Shown: positions 26,401-34,315 of the stretch, in pieces
How positions within the stretch are numbered: position 1 is the first letter of the stretch
How the letters are laid out: the number at the start of each line of letters is the position of its first letter
Source of the DNA: Yponomeuta sedellus
Taxonomy: Eukaryota; Arthropoda; Insecta; Lepidoptera; Yponomeutidae
Assembly: GCA_934045075.1 (NCBI GenBank)
Contig: OW203722.1
Span: 1,581,001-1,645,000, forward strand
DNA: 64,000 bases
Direction of reading: 5' to 3'
Notes under the pieces: generated by a model
The model's database searches: none
Told to the model about the DNA's origin: nothing
What the model saw: only the letters and a program-made list of their open reading frames with translations
Translations under genes and position numbers: made by a program

Positions 26401-29400
26401 ATGCCGGGATTCGAACCCGCAACCTCTGGCTATCCGTACCAGCGCTCTACCAATTGAGCCAATGGGCGACTCACGGCATCAGTGAAATTTCGAACCTCTT
26501 TACACTATTCTCTGTATTACGTACAGGCAGCGACATCTGACTTAAGCAAATTGCATTACTTAAAGCCCCGACTACCTACTTTGCAGTTAGGTTTAACATC
26601 GGAACGATATCACTGTACCCACATGATTATACTATTTTTATTTTTAATGCACTAACCCGTGCTAAGGAACAAATTTAAAAACCTATTTAGAGGCTAAAAA
26701 TTTATATATTTTTATATTTATATATTTATATATATAATTTATTTAGCCTCTAAATAGGTTTTTAAATTTGTTCCTTAGCACGGGTTAGTGCATTAAAAAT
26801 AAAAATAGTATAAAAACAGAACACAGTTGTTACAAATTCAACTTAAAAATACATAAACTGTTTGTGTTCTGGACTGCAGTCCAAGGCATGTAAACATAGA
26901 GGTTTTCCAAATTGAAAGCGGAATATGCAGTAATAACTCACATCGTAGCTTATCGCCCTGTCAGGCACCACCTGCAGTCCGTGGGCCCCCCAGCTCATTC
27001 TGTGCAGCATGTTCCCCAGCTTCACGTACTCGACCAGCTCCACCGGCCGGAAGTGACGCTCGAACACGGCGGCGCCGAGGAACTGCGCCACTTCCGGCAG
27101 GTTGCCGATCGTCGCCGACATGCCCACGATCTGGATGCCCTCTAGTAGATAGATAGAGATAGATAGAGAACACTTTATTGCACAACCAGAATAGTAGTAG
27201 TATTGATTGAAGATATTTGTCAAACAGAAATAGAAAAAAAATCAGAAGGGCACATGTGGAGAGGACGAAGGAAGAAAGATGCACTCCATTGTGTGCAGCC
27301 GAAACATCGCCAAAAGAGCTAGATTGGCTCTTCATAATGATGTGCTGGTCCCAACACTTATGTATGGTAGCGAGACTTGGGTGTGGCAAAAGAAGCAAGT
27401 AGAATTAATGCAGTAGAAATGAGGTCCTTGTGAAGTATGTGTAGTGTTACTTTGAATGACAAAATAGTCTGATTTGGTGATTAGAGAACGTTGTGGACTG
27501 AAAGAGGATGTAGGGACTCGATAGGAGAAAGGAATGTTGCGTTGGTTTGGACATGTGGAGAGGATGAAGGAAGAAATATTGACGAAACAAATATATATTG
27601 CGAATGTGAGAGGAAGGGCCGGTAAGGGACGTCGCAGGCGTGCATACGCTAACTAAATAGGGGATGTATAAGCAAAGGGGAAGATAAAAAGTATCCGGAA
27701 CTGACGTGCGTCTATGCAACTACTTATCAACGTTGATGAAAGCTTATTGCTAAAAAGCAATTTCTTCCAGACAACCATACACGGCTACTAAATCGTGAAG
27801 GTCGATCATTGCCATTGGCAACGCCACACTTTCCATACATTAATGACTCCTGTGGTCAATTGTCGGACGACAAAAAGGAAAAAAAAATCTACTCCAAATT
27901 ATCATTATTATTTATTTCTTCAAAAGATGGAATAAAAAACCACACGGTATCCTCAAGCAAATATTATTTTAAATTCAAACTGCCCAGCGGAAACGATCGG
28001 ATAACAAGAAGGCATTGAAACTACTCTGAATACTAGTTTCAATTCACAGCATACTCACTGTTAGCGTAGATCACAGTGGCCAACAAAGTTTCCAGAGTGC
28101 TGCCGCGTCCCACCTCACCAACAAGATGCAATTCGTCCACCTATAAGAAACATTGAATGGTGCTGTAACGATACTTCTTTATAATAGCTGGCTGGCGTAG
28201 CCGTCTAGGCAGAGTTTGAATTATTTGAAGAATATCATTACGTTTTGTTTATGTAAGTGTCAGTAGTTTTGAGACACTCATCTATTTATTATTTATTTTA
28301 TTTTTTTATTTTTATTTATTAAGGAAAACAAACAGTAGTACAATAACACTTTAACATAATACTTAATTATTTAAGGATTTAAATAATTGTACCACCAGCA
28401 CCGTTAACCACAGTTTAAATATTTTGAAAATACAAAACAGGGAATTTAATATTGTATTCTTGTGCCTTTTGAACATTGCTTTAAACCGTGCATGCTTTGC
28501 GTTACAGCCGGAATTCTAAACACGAAAAGAAAAACAATAACACTTTTGGGGATAACAACATAAAAATACTGATGAACATTTGCGAAAAACTACAGTTCCA
28601 TTTCAAAACATTCCATGGCCAGAGCACGGAATGTGGGGAGTGATAAAGAAAATATATCTAAATTATTTAAGTAGGTATTGTAAGACTTAACTATTCTGTT
28701 CAAGGGGGCCCTTTCACCCGCGTTCGTTCTGCAAGGATCCGTCATAAATAAGTAGTGGGGATACGATTCTTGTATTCTCTTTGATTTACTGGGTATTTTG
28801 AAGAAAATTTGATTAACCAACTTGCTGCAGTCAAAAGCATTATGGCATAACTTGTCTATATATCTAGGCTAGGCTTTCGTGATAAAAAAGATAATAAAAA
28901 GAAAGTATTATTGCTAAATTCAATGTTTTAATAAGAAGTGCCCTACAGTACTTACCTCGCCTTATCTTTGAAGTATTGTCCAAGCGCTGGGCAAAAGCCC
29001 ATAATGGGATAAAGTGTGTGAACTAACGTGGAAAACATGTGCCGAATGTTAAGGCATTGGGTATACGCATTCGGATTCGGTGTAAAAAATAGGCCATAGG
29101 TTTTAGGGGCACGAACGTCCCCTGGAAAAACTATATCCTAGATACGCTAATGTGAGTGTGACAGGGGGGAGTGAGCGGGGAGATACTTAAAAAAAAGACG
29201 GAGAGCACATCTAGTTTTTCTTTCAACTTAGAAACTATTACCCAAAAATGTGTTGCTATTACTCATAAACTATAATCATCCTCGAATTAGCCTTTGATAT
29301 TTACCTACTACTAATATTAGTACCAGAAATCTTTGTCTTCTAAGTTATTCTTGATGGCAGCATAAGTTTTTCTGCTTAACACATTGTTTGAACTGAATTG

Positions 29401-31835
29401 AAGGTGACTCTAATAAATCTTGAGGATTCTTGTTGTGGATCCTTATACAGTGCCCCATAAAAGATGTATTAACTTTTGCATGTCTAAATCGTGAAAATCA
29501 CAGTAAATATTTATTTCTTATATTAATGTATGATGCATACCAATATTTTCGAAGACATTGAATTATTTATTCCATCTCACTTACAACAATAAGCCCAATT
29601 TCATCGAGCCTGTCCAGCTCAATTAGACTCCTGAGCAGAGCCAGCCCCTTCTCGATGGTCGCTATATAGATGCTGCGCTTTTTCCGCCGCTTCTTAGGCG
29701 GAATGTGGCCTTTGCCCCCTGCATACTCTTCCACTAGGAACTCCAGCTGGACGGCAAAAGGTGAGAGGGACCAAATCTGAAAGGGATTAGATGTTACAAT
29801 GACATCATAGAATGGTTTATATAACAAGCAGATAATAAAATATATATTTTTTCAGATAATAAAATATAATTTTCAATAATTTAAACCAGTAAACCAGAAA
29901 TATCTGCGTTATTTGCTTTTTTATATACAATCAATAAATTGTTCTCATCTATCTAAAACTAGACTTGACGCCTAGACTTAAAACAAAAATAATTAAACGA
30001 AACTTGCAAATCTTTTCTTAGTACCAATAAATTCAAACATTGTCAAAGTTTAAAATTCTTAATTTTTTTTTCTGACTCTTATCATACAGGTGTTTAGCCT
30101 CTAAGTAGTTTTTTACAATTGTCCTTAGCATGGATTAGTGCATTAAAAAGAAAATAATTATCATACAGGCTTTATTATAATGGGCCAGTAAAATAATGTG
30201 CATTCCTTCTTTTTGCCAATGAAATTAATGTATGTTAGAAACAAGTAAATTATAAAGCTTAGCAATAGTTAAAAACTATGTATAAACTGCACTAAAATGT
30301 GCAGAATTTTAATTGTAGTAATGCATTTCTCCATACTGGAGAAGTGTAGTCACCTAGAGTATTTTTTTTTTTTCAATAATTCATCATTATTATTATTATC
30401 ATTAATACGTTTATTGCACATAAGTAAAAAAAAATACAATAGCAATGTGGCGGTCTTAATGCTATGAGCATTTTCTACCAGTCAACCACAGGTGGTGCAA
30501 GAAATTAAATGGTAGCCATTCGAAATAAACATTATCATCATCATCAGGCTCAAGTCCACTGCTGGACATAGCCCTCCCCTAATGAGCACCATAGTGCCCT
30601 GCCTTCAGCTTGCCGCATCCAGCCTCAAAACTTACTAACCAATTATTAAAAAAATCATACACTCTTCTATCAGACAACTCACCTTTTCCTGTACAATAGC
30701 GACAAAGGGCAGGATAAATAGAGCATTTTTTCTCCTGTTCAAGACTTCTCTCAGCATCAGTACTTCAGCCACCAGCGTCTTACCGCCGCTCGTTGGCAGT
30801 GCGTAAATTAGGTTCTGTCTTAATCTTATGGCATCCAGATTCAGGCATTCTTCCTGCCAGTCTGTGGGTAAAAACTATGATTGTTATGGAAAGGACAAAA
30901 GGAAAATATTACTATGATGAATTTTAGACCCCTTAGAGCAGCAAATAAATGCTATAGTTTTTTACATAGCCGGGGAGGCTAGTCAGACTAGGTGCAACAG
31001 TTTTTGGCCAACACCAACCAATCTGGAAAACATTTAAAATGAAAATGAACTTACCATAAAACTTCTCAATGTTCCTATAAGTTTTAAATAAACCTTTTGT
31101 CATAGGAGGTAGTCCATAAAAATTATTCACATTATTTGACTGATTCTTAGCTATTATTAGAACATTATTACTCTTAGTTTGATCTAATAAACTCTGCTTA
31201 TTTTCTTCAACTAAGGCACAAGTGTCCTTTATATCTAGCAGAAATGAATCTTTAGTTTCAAATAAATCACTAGCTTCATTTTTTTGATTTGTATCTAGTC
31301 CACATATTGACTGATTTACTAATTCAAAGCTCTCTTGAATATTCTGCCTGAAATATTTCTCACATCTTGACGTCAAGAGTTCGGTCTCTGTTTGTGGTGC
31401 TTCCAATCTCGAATAGAACATGTCATCAGAGATATCCTCAATTTCTTCGAGCATCTGTTGTTCTTGATTAGAAAACTGGTTTTCTTTTTCTGATGAGTCA
31501 TTTTGTTGACTACACTTACCAATCTGAGACTGTAAATAACTAACCTCGCCGCAGTTTAAAGAACATTCGAAAATTCCTGGTGATGGTGGGACATTGATGC
31601 CTAAGGATGAGCTAGTGTTGTTGCCGGAATCACAGAGGTATTCATTTTGATTGCACGGTATTGGAGGCGATTCGCATCTTTCTGATATTGCTTGTCGAGG
31701 TTTGATCAGTTGAGGCTGAACTGGACTAAACTTCTTGTGGAATATGTCCAGGGATGGACGCAAAATCCGGCCTGTGCCCAGTCGGCGCCTTTTCGGTGTT
31801 GACGTGTTTTCATAGTTCTCACGGTTACGGCGCAT
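5338..31835 (-). CDS. HELQ: HELQ, helicase POLQ-like (mus301 homologue), complete, 16 exons
   Basis: Family role: HELQ is a superfamily 2, Ski2-like 3'-5' DNA helicase that acts in replication-fork repair, homologous recombination and end joining. Seen: 16 exons totalling 3087 nt give 1028 residues, close to the family length. Residues 1-260 (exon 1) are a poorly conserved hydrophilic N terminus. Helicase motifs follow: Walker A PTSGGKT (about 283-289), Ia [16 protein letters not shown] box (386-389, just after an exon junction), [42 protein letters not shown] and [12 protein letters not shown] (627-633). A winged-helix and helix-hairpin region ends at MEELNM. Start: first ATG at 31835, with an in-frame TAA two codons upstream. 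Every junction keeps phase. Exons 5-10 and 14 are markedly GC- and Ala/Arg-rich compared with exons 1-4. It is convergent with RRP8. Confidence 0.96.
5520..5655 (-). mobile_element. LINE C-terminal scrap
   Basis: Minus-strand [20 protein letters not shown] resembles LINE reverse-transcriptase endings. Confidence 0.5.
5656..5842 (-). mobile_element. SINE family A, body without tRNA-like head
   Basis: GACTCACCAGCATCAGTGAAA through GTTAGTGCATTAAAA, in HELQ intron 15. Confidence 0.7.
5865..6036 (+). mobile_element. Helitron-like short element (TC...CTAG)
   Basis: Starts TCTATAATATAAAAATG and ends GGGTAAGCTAG, preceded by A and followed by T, the hallmarks of Helitron insertion. Related to 52665-52852. 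Confidence 0.55.
6237..6371 (-). CDS. HELQ: HELQ exon 15, helix-hairpin-helix
   Basis: 45 codons in phase 0: [20 protein letters not shown], ending ADHLISAAR. Matches the DNA-binding HhH part of HELQ. Donor GTATTG. Confidence 0.95.
6868..7120 (+). mobile_element. Repeat family F
   Basis: TCTTCGTCGTCAGGCTATAC, CCCCACGCTGGGCATGCGGG, TTAGTCGCCTTGTACGACAC, TCTCTAGGCCGACACCACAC. Confidence 0.7.
7480..7625 (+). repeat. Repeat family G
   Basis: Shared in inverse orientation with 17701-17860: TGCTGTGTATACCTTTAATT and AAGCTTTATCATGATTGCGT. Confidence 0.65.
7655..7850 (+). mobile_element. SINE family B, full-length-like
   Basis: Head GGCGGTAGCGGAGCGGTGTA, B-box GGGTTCAAACCCC, body ATACCACTCGCCGACGGTGA. 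Confidence 0.68.
8011..8148. mobile_element. MITE family K with long inverted arms
   Basis: CGGTTTCTGGTACACTAAC and TTAATCTACTGTTAACAGC mirrored by GTTAACAGTAGATTAAC and GTTAGTGTACGAGAAACTG. Confidence 0.7.
8212..8407 (-). CDS. HELQ: HELQ exon 14
   Basis: [19 protein letters not shown], ending [10 protein letters not shown]. Very GC-rich, with alanine and leucine replacing more varied residues of the family. Donor GTGAGGCG. Confidence 0.94.
8977..9299 (+). mobile_element. PIF/Harbinger-type remnant with N-terminal transposase fragment
   Basis: TIR TTCAGACACG / CGTGTCTGAA and 3-bp CTA on both sides. An internal frame from 9031 reads [20 protein letters not shown] and YWVHPIL, the typical N terminus of Harbinger-type nucleases. 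The catalytic part is deleted. Confidence 0.72.
9600..10030. repeat. 42-bp minisatellite (about ten copies)
   Basis: GTGTAGAAGTTCCCCTGGGG and ACGCGGCACACTTTTACACC recur at steps of 40-44 bp (one step of 67). A degenerate start lies near 9340-9370. In HELQ intron 13. Confidence 0.9.
10617..10708 (-). CDS. HELQ: HELQ exon 13
   Basis: [20 protein letters not shown] and PTVVEK (last codon split). The acceptor TTTCACAG was chosen because the alternative TTCCAG would break the reading frame. Confidence 0.93.
10778..10873 (-). CDS. HELQ: HELQ exon 12
   Basis: 32 codons in phase 0: [29 protein letters not shown]. Acceptor with a T-rich tract (TTTTTTTTCAG), donor GTAAGT. Confidence 0.93.
11251..11459 (+). 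mobile_element. Helitron-like element, second type
   Basis: TCACACTAATATCATAAAC to GGGCAAAGCTAG, with the facing words CCGCGGGAAAA and TTCCCACGGGAAAA. Confidence 0.5.
11602..11756 (-). CDS. HELQ: HELQ exon 11
   Basis: Encodes [14 protein letters not shown] and [20 protein letters not shown], a conserved HELQ block, ending YYTI. Donor GTGAGTGC. A family-E repeat is inserted about 33 bp from its acceptor. Confidence 0.94.
11790..12152 (+). mobile_element. Repeat family E with 11-bp target duplication
   Basis: GTTATCAACCCTTGTATG through CTAGGCCACGAGCGCTT, flanked by CATAGCTGTTC (11779) and CATAGTTGTTC (12153). About 360 bp, no coding potential. The variable-length duplications suggest a retroposon. 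Confidence 0.75.
12173..12345 (-). mobile_element. SINE family A copy
   Basis: ATCCTATTTAGAGGCTAAAA, tRNA-like segment, then ATTTCACAACTCTTTACAC, in HELQ intron 10. Confidence 0.72.
12907..12965 (+). pseudogene. THAP-like zinc-finger exon fragment with splice donor
   Basis: Reads [19 protein letters not shown] and stops at a perfect donor GTGAGT. Same module as at 18310. Probably from a THAP-bearing transposon or gene. Confidence 0.5.
12992..13440 (+). mobile_element. SINE family D: tRNA-like head (12994-13068) and LINE-like tail
   Basis: Head GCCTCGGTGGCGCAGCGGTT, loop ACTGTAAA, B-box GGGTTCGATCCCCGG. The tail (about 13260-13440) has AGCAATAAGGCCGCCAAATG and TACAATAAAGAATATTC, also seen inverted at 50370-50560. 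Head and tail may be separate insertions. Confidence 0.6.
13506..13711 (-). CDS. HELQ: HELQ exon 10, winged-helix region
   Basis: Encodes [17 protein letters not shown], an insert [11 protein letters not shown], and [14 protein letters not shown]. Acceptor CCCACAG, donor GTATGG. Confidence 0.93.
13745..13866 (-). mobile_element. SINE family A copy, truncated
   Basis: CACTATTTTTATTTTTAATG tail through AACCTCTGGCTATCCGTAC, close to the acceptor of HELQ exon 10. Confidence 0.72.
14146..14410 (-). mobile_element. SINE family A, nearly full length
   Basis: TTTTTAATGCACTAACCCG through CCGAGTACCTACTTTGCAGT. It directly abuts the outermost HELQ exon 9 copy. Confidence 0.75.
14412..14985 (-). pseudogene. 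HELQ: Four decayed tandem copies of the HELQ exon 9 3' half plus donor
   Basis: On the minus strand, from the real exon outward: copy 1 about 14985-14854 ([20 protein letters not shown], with CAG of the exon changed to TAG), copy 2 about 14815-14705 ([18 protein letters not shown]), copy 3 about 14690-14579 (frameshifted), copy 4 about 14531-14412 ([13 protein letters not shown] then GALSAVQEK). Compare exon 9 [13 protein letters not shown] and [10 protein letters not shown]. Copies 1 and 2 keep GTGAGG-like donors. Landmark spacing is 137-169 bp. A SINE later split copy 1 from the exon. Confidence 0.8.
14986..15217 (-). mobile_element. SINE family C
   Basis: Antisense of the 21784 copy: GCTTCTGGCCCCACACTAGG, T-rich break, GCCGGGATTCGAACACGGG, CGCTACCGCTACGCCACAGA. 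It separates HELQ exon 9 from its nearest decayed copy. Confidence 0.75.
15253..15475 (-). CDS. HELQ: HELQ exon 9
   Basis: Encodes [12 protein letters not shown] and the helical segment [19 protein letters not shown], ending [11 protein letters not shown] plus two bases. Acceptor GTCCCCAG was chosen because it completes Gly (G|GC). The 3' half of this exon has four decayed copies in the following intron (14412-14985). Confidence 0.94.
15716..15855 (-). mobile_element. SINE family A, short fold-back copy with 14-bp target duplication
   Basis: A short hairpin of the SINE 3' half meeting in the B-box (GGGATTCGCGGGTTCGAATC). TTTGATAAATAGAT flanks it at 15702-15715 and 15856-15869. Confidence 0.8.
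16255..16365 (-). mobile_element. Repeat family E fragment
   Basis: GCCCGCCACCGTCTTAGAAT through ATGCAGGAAGAGACCTGTG. Confidence 0.6.
16769..17192. mobile_element. TIR element, unclassified
   Basis: Ends AGGGTGATATTACACTTATC and GATAAGTGTATAATACCACCCT are imperfect inverted repeats; AT-rich interior. Confidence 0.65.
17254..17423 (-). CDS. HELQ: HELQ exon 8, motifs V and VI
   Basis: Encodes [20 protein letters not shown] and [12 protein letters not shown], the arginine-finger motif that identifies the HELQ/POLQ helicase group. Donor GTGAGACG. Confidence 0.97.
17482..17712 (+). mobile_element. Repeat family F with a fold-back start
   Basis: The first 28 bp (TTTTTTCTTCTTCAGGC on) are mirrored at 17517-17546 before the normal body continues. 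Confidence 0.68.
17701..17860 (-). repeat. Repeat family G
   Basis: GGTACACCAACAGCAAGCAC and AGCGATTATGCCAATTAAAG; inverse of 7480-7625. Confidence 0.65.
17860..18205. mobile_element. Nested inverted-repeat element
   Basis: Outer arms ACCGCCCACTTCTACTC and TAGAAGTCGTAAGTGGGCGG. Inner words GATGTTATTACCACGTAAG and CTTACGTGGTAATAACATC recur in both directions. No coding content. Confidence 0.7.
18310..18387 (+). pseudogene. THAP-like first-exon fragment (MPPCAVR...) with splice donor
   Basis: ATGCCTCCTTGTGCTGTTAG gives MPPCAVR; after a frame slip, [19 protein letters not shown] runs to donor GTAAGT. A Met-Pro-x-Cys start and second Cys fit the THAP C2CH finger. It is cut off at the intron. 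Confidence 0.5.
18970..19200 (+). mobile_element. SINE family B, full-length-like
   Basis: Head CAGTGGTAGCGGAGCGGTAG, body GTACATTTGTGAAGTTATAG and AAAACATCGTGATGAAAC. Confidence 0.68.
19378..19637 (+). mobile_element. Repeat family F nested in a SINE A tail
   Basis: Flanked by AGCACGGGTT (19368) and AGCACCGGTT (19638), a 10-bp duplication of SINE sequence. SINE tail pieces remain on both sides (19355-19377 and 19638-19669). Confidence 0.75.
20290..20512. repeat. Repeat family I
   Basis: ACTAGGGTGGTAATACAAAG, AGCTGCAAGCGAGGGACGTA, GCCAGAAAGCGGCTTTTTCC. Near-identical block at 59671-59890. Confidence 0.7.
20788..21095. mobile_element. MITE family J (TIR AGAGTGCTTAGTGCGAGTTT)
   Basis: Terminal inverted repeats AGAGTGCTTAGTGCGAG and CTCGCACTAAGCACTCT, 308 bp. 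A second copy lies at 2131-2366. Confidence 0.75.
21164..21325 (-). CDS. HELQ: HELQ exon 7, YHHAG motif
   Basis: Encodes [11 protein letters not shown] and [19 protein letters not shown]. Acceptor CCCGCAG, donor GTAGGT. Joins in phase to [10 protein letters not shown] of exon 8. Confidence 0.95.
   Translation of the reverse strand, partial: GDDGAPEGRAPVPAERLEAGGLGRRAGARRALRGGLPPRGTGRRREGAARKRL
21382..21718 (-). mobile_element. SINE family A split by a small TIR element, with a second sense part
   Basis: SINE tail 21382-21434, inserted MITE 21436-21567, then antisense and sense tRNA-like parts ending CTCTAAATAGGTTTTTA. Confidence 0.68.
21436..21567. mobile_element. Small MITE (TIR GTCTTATTAATAAAA) inside SINE A
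   Basis: Ends GTCTTATTAATAAAA and TTTTATTAATAAGAC are inverted repeats about 130 bp apart. Confidence 0.65.
21784..21996 (+). mobile_element. SINE family C, intact-looking
   Basis: tRNA-like head CTCTGTGGCGTAGCGGTAGC with B-box GGTTCGAATCCCGG, A-rich break, body GTTCCCACGACACGGGGTAT. Confidence 0.75.
22112..22331 (+). mobile_element. Helitron-like element, second type
   Basis: TCAAACTAATATTATAAAGG to CACAGCTAG. Directly upstream of the LINE at 22335. Confidence 0.5.
22335..24290 (+). mobile_element. Jockey/CR1-like LINE, 5'-truncated, damaged reverse transcriptase
   Basis: Three frame pieces: 22390-22690 ([32 protein letters not shown]), 22700-23142 ([45 protein letters not shown] catalytic box) and 23419-23806 (C-terminal [12 protein letters not shown]). 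A frameshift near 22690 and stops near 23143 break it. A 3' tail follows to about 24290. Non-functional, in HELQ intron 6. Confidence 0.85.
24291..25336. other. HELQ intron 6, remaining part
   Basis: AT-rich intron sequence. No element or gene recognised. Confidence 0.6.
25337..25482 (-). CDS. HELQ: HELQ exon 6, motif IV
   Basis: Encodes [20 protein letters not shown] and ends CKMQR plus two bases. Acceptor TCCGCAG, donor GTACAG. Confidence 0.95.
25546..25908 (+). mobile_element. Repeat family E
   Basis: Same element as at 11790, in HELQ intron 5, followed by an inverted family-F copy. Confidence 0.72.
25924..26130 (-). mobile_element. Repeat family F
   Basis: GTGTCGTAAAAGGCGACTAA, CCCGCATGCCCAGCGTGGGG, antisense of the 6868 copy. 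Confidence 0.68.
26366..26812 (+). mobile_element. SINE family A, 5'-inverted copy with 13-bp target duplication
   Basis: Antisense unit, an AT-rich join, then a sense tail that mirrors the antisense end for about 70 bp. AAAACAGAACACA flanks it at 26353-26365 and 26813-26825. Lies in HELQ intron 5. Confidence 0.82.
26942..27141 (-). CDS. HELQ: HELQ exon 5, motif III
   Basis: Encodes [16 protein letters not shown] and [12 protein letters not shown]. Acceptor TACTAG was chosen over a later AG because it alone completes the split Lys codon A|AG. The pyrimidine tract upstream is a (CTAT)n-like simple repeat. Confidence 0.95.
27235..27765 (+). mobile_element. LINE reverse-transcriptase C-terminal remnant, same group
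   Basis: Plus-strand frames read [33 protein letters not shown] and [13 protein letters not shown] with stops between. In HELQ intron 4. Confidence 0.7.
28059..28140 (-). CDS. HELQ: HELQ exon 4, DELH box (motif II)
   Basis: Starts [17 protein letters not shown] after acceptor CTTATAG and ends AN plus one base. Short 82-nt exon carrying the catalytic Asp-Glu. Confidence 0.95.
28141..29584. other. HELQ intron 3
   Basis: AT-rich. No clear repeat or gene seen. Confidence 0.55.
29585..29776 (-). CDS. HELQ: HELQ exon 3
   Basis: 64 codons, phase 0 at both ends. Encodes EEYAGGKG, a basic KKRRKKR patch and [10 protein letters not shown], ending IGLIV just before the DELH box. Donor GTAAGTG. Confidence 0.96.
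30096..30155 (+). mobile_element. SINE family A 3' tail fragment
   Basis: TTTAGCCTCTAAGTAGTTTT through ATTAGTGCATTAAAAAG. Confidence 0.6.
30683..30861 (-). CDS. HELQ: HELQ exon 2, Walker A
   Basis: Encodes DWQEECLNL, the nucleotide-binding loop PTSGGKT and [12 protein letters not shown]. Acceptor CCCACAG, donor GTGAGTTG. Ends in phase 0. Confidence 0.97.
31055..31835 (-). CDS. HELQ: HELQ exon 1 (N-terminal region)
   Basis: 781 nt, 260 codons plus one base. Starts [10 protein letters not shown], rich in Asn, Ser, Glu and Gln, with no recognised domain until the last residues RNIEKFY that lead into the helicase. Donor GTAAGTTC (minus strand) adjoins 31055. The AT-rich composition is unlike the later exons. 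Confidence 0.9.
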
Positions 31836-33997
31836 TTCTTTCTTAGGTCACTGACATTTTTCTCCGGTAATAAATAGCACGTTACGCTTTTCTTCACAAA
31901 ATAATATTTATATTCTAAACTTTTAACCTATTTCGGTTCCCCGGCAAGACAACAAAACAAAAGCTTGACAGATTGAAGTAGTGTAACTATGTTCCTTTTT
32001 TCAACCGATATTGAATTTCTTATCACTAAGTTTCAGTTAGCTAAAACCGCCGTTTAATCCACCACTCAGTGTTTTTTTTTTTGTCACTTTGACATGCGAC
32101 TTTGACAGCCACGTTCCGACTAACGCAAAAAAACACACCATGTTATTTTAAAAGTATGAGTTTTGAAAAAAATATGAGTTTTGATCCATTTTAGCTCGGT
32201 CTATTTTGTGGTCTATTTTTTTTGTTGTGATTGATTGACTCGGCAAGACTGATTTTCGTAATTTCCTTTTTTCCTCTGTGTAACTACTTACCGAGATACC
32301 GAGTTTGACATCCGTGACCGAAGGTAAACGGGATGAACTGTCTGTGCCCTCATCTACGGTGCCCTCCCCGTAGATACTACGGCCCTCCCTCAATTCAATT
32401 CTTTTTTTAAGGCACCCCTAGGATTCTGTCAATGTCAGGTTTGAGGAGACCCAGCACACGTACACGTAGTGGTTATATACCCCAAAGAGTATACTCGTTG
32501 GAGACGGCAGTGCTCTCCCTCAGGATCCTCTAATCAGCGGCATGATCTCGATGCAACGATACCTATTATAGAAAATTGCGCCGTCTCGCTTTCAGTTTTT
32601 TTTAAGTTGGCCTTTTCTTTGTGTATGTAGGTACTTCATTTGACAATCGCGCCGGCCAGGTTGCCGGACGAACAAAAGCGTAACACGAGTATGGAGGCAG
32701 CAGGAAGGCAGTGGAAGAATGAGCACTGATGAATAATAATTGGACTGGATTATTTTTAGGGATGCGAACCCGAAAGTTGCCAAACGGGACCCCATTACCC
32801 TTCGCTGTCAATCCTTTAGAACGGGCCAGTTAAAATTCTCACATAATATGTGAAACTTTACATTAGATTAGTTTAGATTTTTTTATTGTAGAATAAGCAT
32901 ATTTGTACAAAGGCGAGGTTAATACTAATGAGTATTTTCTCCCAGCTAACCTTAGGGTTATGCGGATAAGCGGTGCGGTTATTACGGCGGATTGACTAAA
33001 AAAAGAAGGTACTTACCTATCCATACAACGTGACTTTTCGCCATATTTTTGTTAACGCTCTATCGTAAAAACGTCCCAGGCACTGCAAAATCTGAGTGGT
33101 ATCTTCATCCATCTCGTGTGAGTGAAGGAGCCACTGGACACCTTATTAATCATAAAAACCATAAAAACGGTAATACATGGAAATCAACTTAGAGTTATCA
33201 AACCTATATTGTGGGACCTAGACGAGTAGGTATGTAATAACGACACATAATAGAAAACAGCCATGCGCGAGACAGACTCCCTAAATACTTTACTAACTGC
33301 ACTTCTTCTTCTTCTTCAGCATTTGTTTATGCACTGTTGGACGTATGCCTCTTCATGGGCCCTCCATCGCGATCGGCTTGTGGCAATTGTCCAGCGGCCA
33401 AAGTACGTAGATTTTAAGAGATCTAGAGTCGGCTGACAAATTATACAAGCTAGACCAATCCGTTGCGTAAATCAAAGGAGCGATCACGTCTGGCCATAAG
33501 ACACTATGGAGGTAAGTGGAGAGGCCACAGTATTGAAAAAACTAGCTATTAGAGAGGAAACAATGTCGATGCTTTGAATCTGTGAATAATGAATGAGTAG
33601 TCCGACCCTGTAATAGACTTGATGTCGTCTGACCATCGAGCAGGTTGTCTGCCTACGTTTCGTGCTCCTGTGCGAGGACAATCATTTTTTATTAAACGAA
33701 TATTATTTCTATAACCGGAGACGAGATGGCGATAGCGATAATGGTACTCGTAGGTAGGTAATCCTACGTAGTCCTCGGTGCGCGAGTGCGAATCGCACTT
33801 GGCCGGTTTTTTTAAAATATTTTACGTTCACTAAAAAAGTTAGATTGTCTGAGAGAGACAACATGCCCAACGTAATAGCAGGATACTATGGGTGTACGAG
33901 AAGCCGAGGGTGCTAGATACAAACGTAGTAAGATTCTGAAAACCTAGCCTAAGAAAAAGCTTAATTTTTTTATGTATGTATATTAAGAAGGGTAATT
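31836..33997. other. HELQ-troponin T divergent spacer, first part
   Basis: Holds the presumed HELQ promoter just above 31835 (no clear TATA box) and LINE-like scraps near 33300-33400. No credible gene. Confidence 0.5.
32750..32759 (+). promoter_or_regulatory. MEF2-like site upstream of troponin T
   Basis: TTATTTTTAG fits the YTA(A/T)4TAR consensus of the muscle regulator MEF2. Such matches are common by chance in AT-rich DNA. Confidence 0.2.
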
Positions 33998-34147
33998 ATA
34001 CTATTTTTATTTTTAATGCACTAACCCGTGCTAAGGACAAATTAAAAAAAAAATTGCTCAATTGGAAGAGCGCTGGCACGGATAGCCAGAGGTCGCGGGT
34101 TCGAATCCCGGCATGGGTGAAATTTTTAGCCTCTAAATAGGTTTTTA
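33998..34147 (+). mobile_element. SINE family A, partly inverted copy
   Basis: An antisense tail end (ATTTTTAATGCACTAACC), then sense tRNA-like part GCTCAATTGGAAGAGCGC. Near-duplicated flanks ATTAAG(AAG)GGTAA. Confidence 0.7.
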
Positions 34148-34149
34148 TA

Positions 34150-34315
34150 TTAAGGGTAAGATAAAAATTACCCGGAACCGGCGTCCATGCATGCAACGAC
34201 TTATGAACGTTGATGAAGCGAAGGTGATCTGTCAGGATCGTGGCAAGTGGCAGTCCCTGGTCTCTGCCAACCCATATGGGATACAGGCGTGAGGTTATGT
34301 ATGTATGTACGTATG
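34150..34315 (+). mobile_element. LINE 3' end fragment, same group
   Basis: ACTTATGAACGTTGATGAAG, ATACAGGCGTGAGGTTATG and a (GTAT)n tail. Related scraps at 3083-3155 and 48040-48130. Confidence 0.6.

Noticed and set aside
33017..33112. Minus-strand short frame MDEDTTQILQCLGRFYDRAL ending at TAG|GTAAGT
   Set aside because: Only 31 codons, no recognised family, no partner exon found; could be a HELQ leader exon but unsupported.
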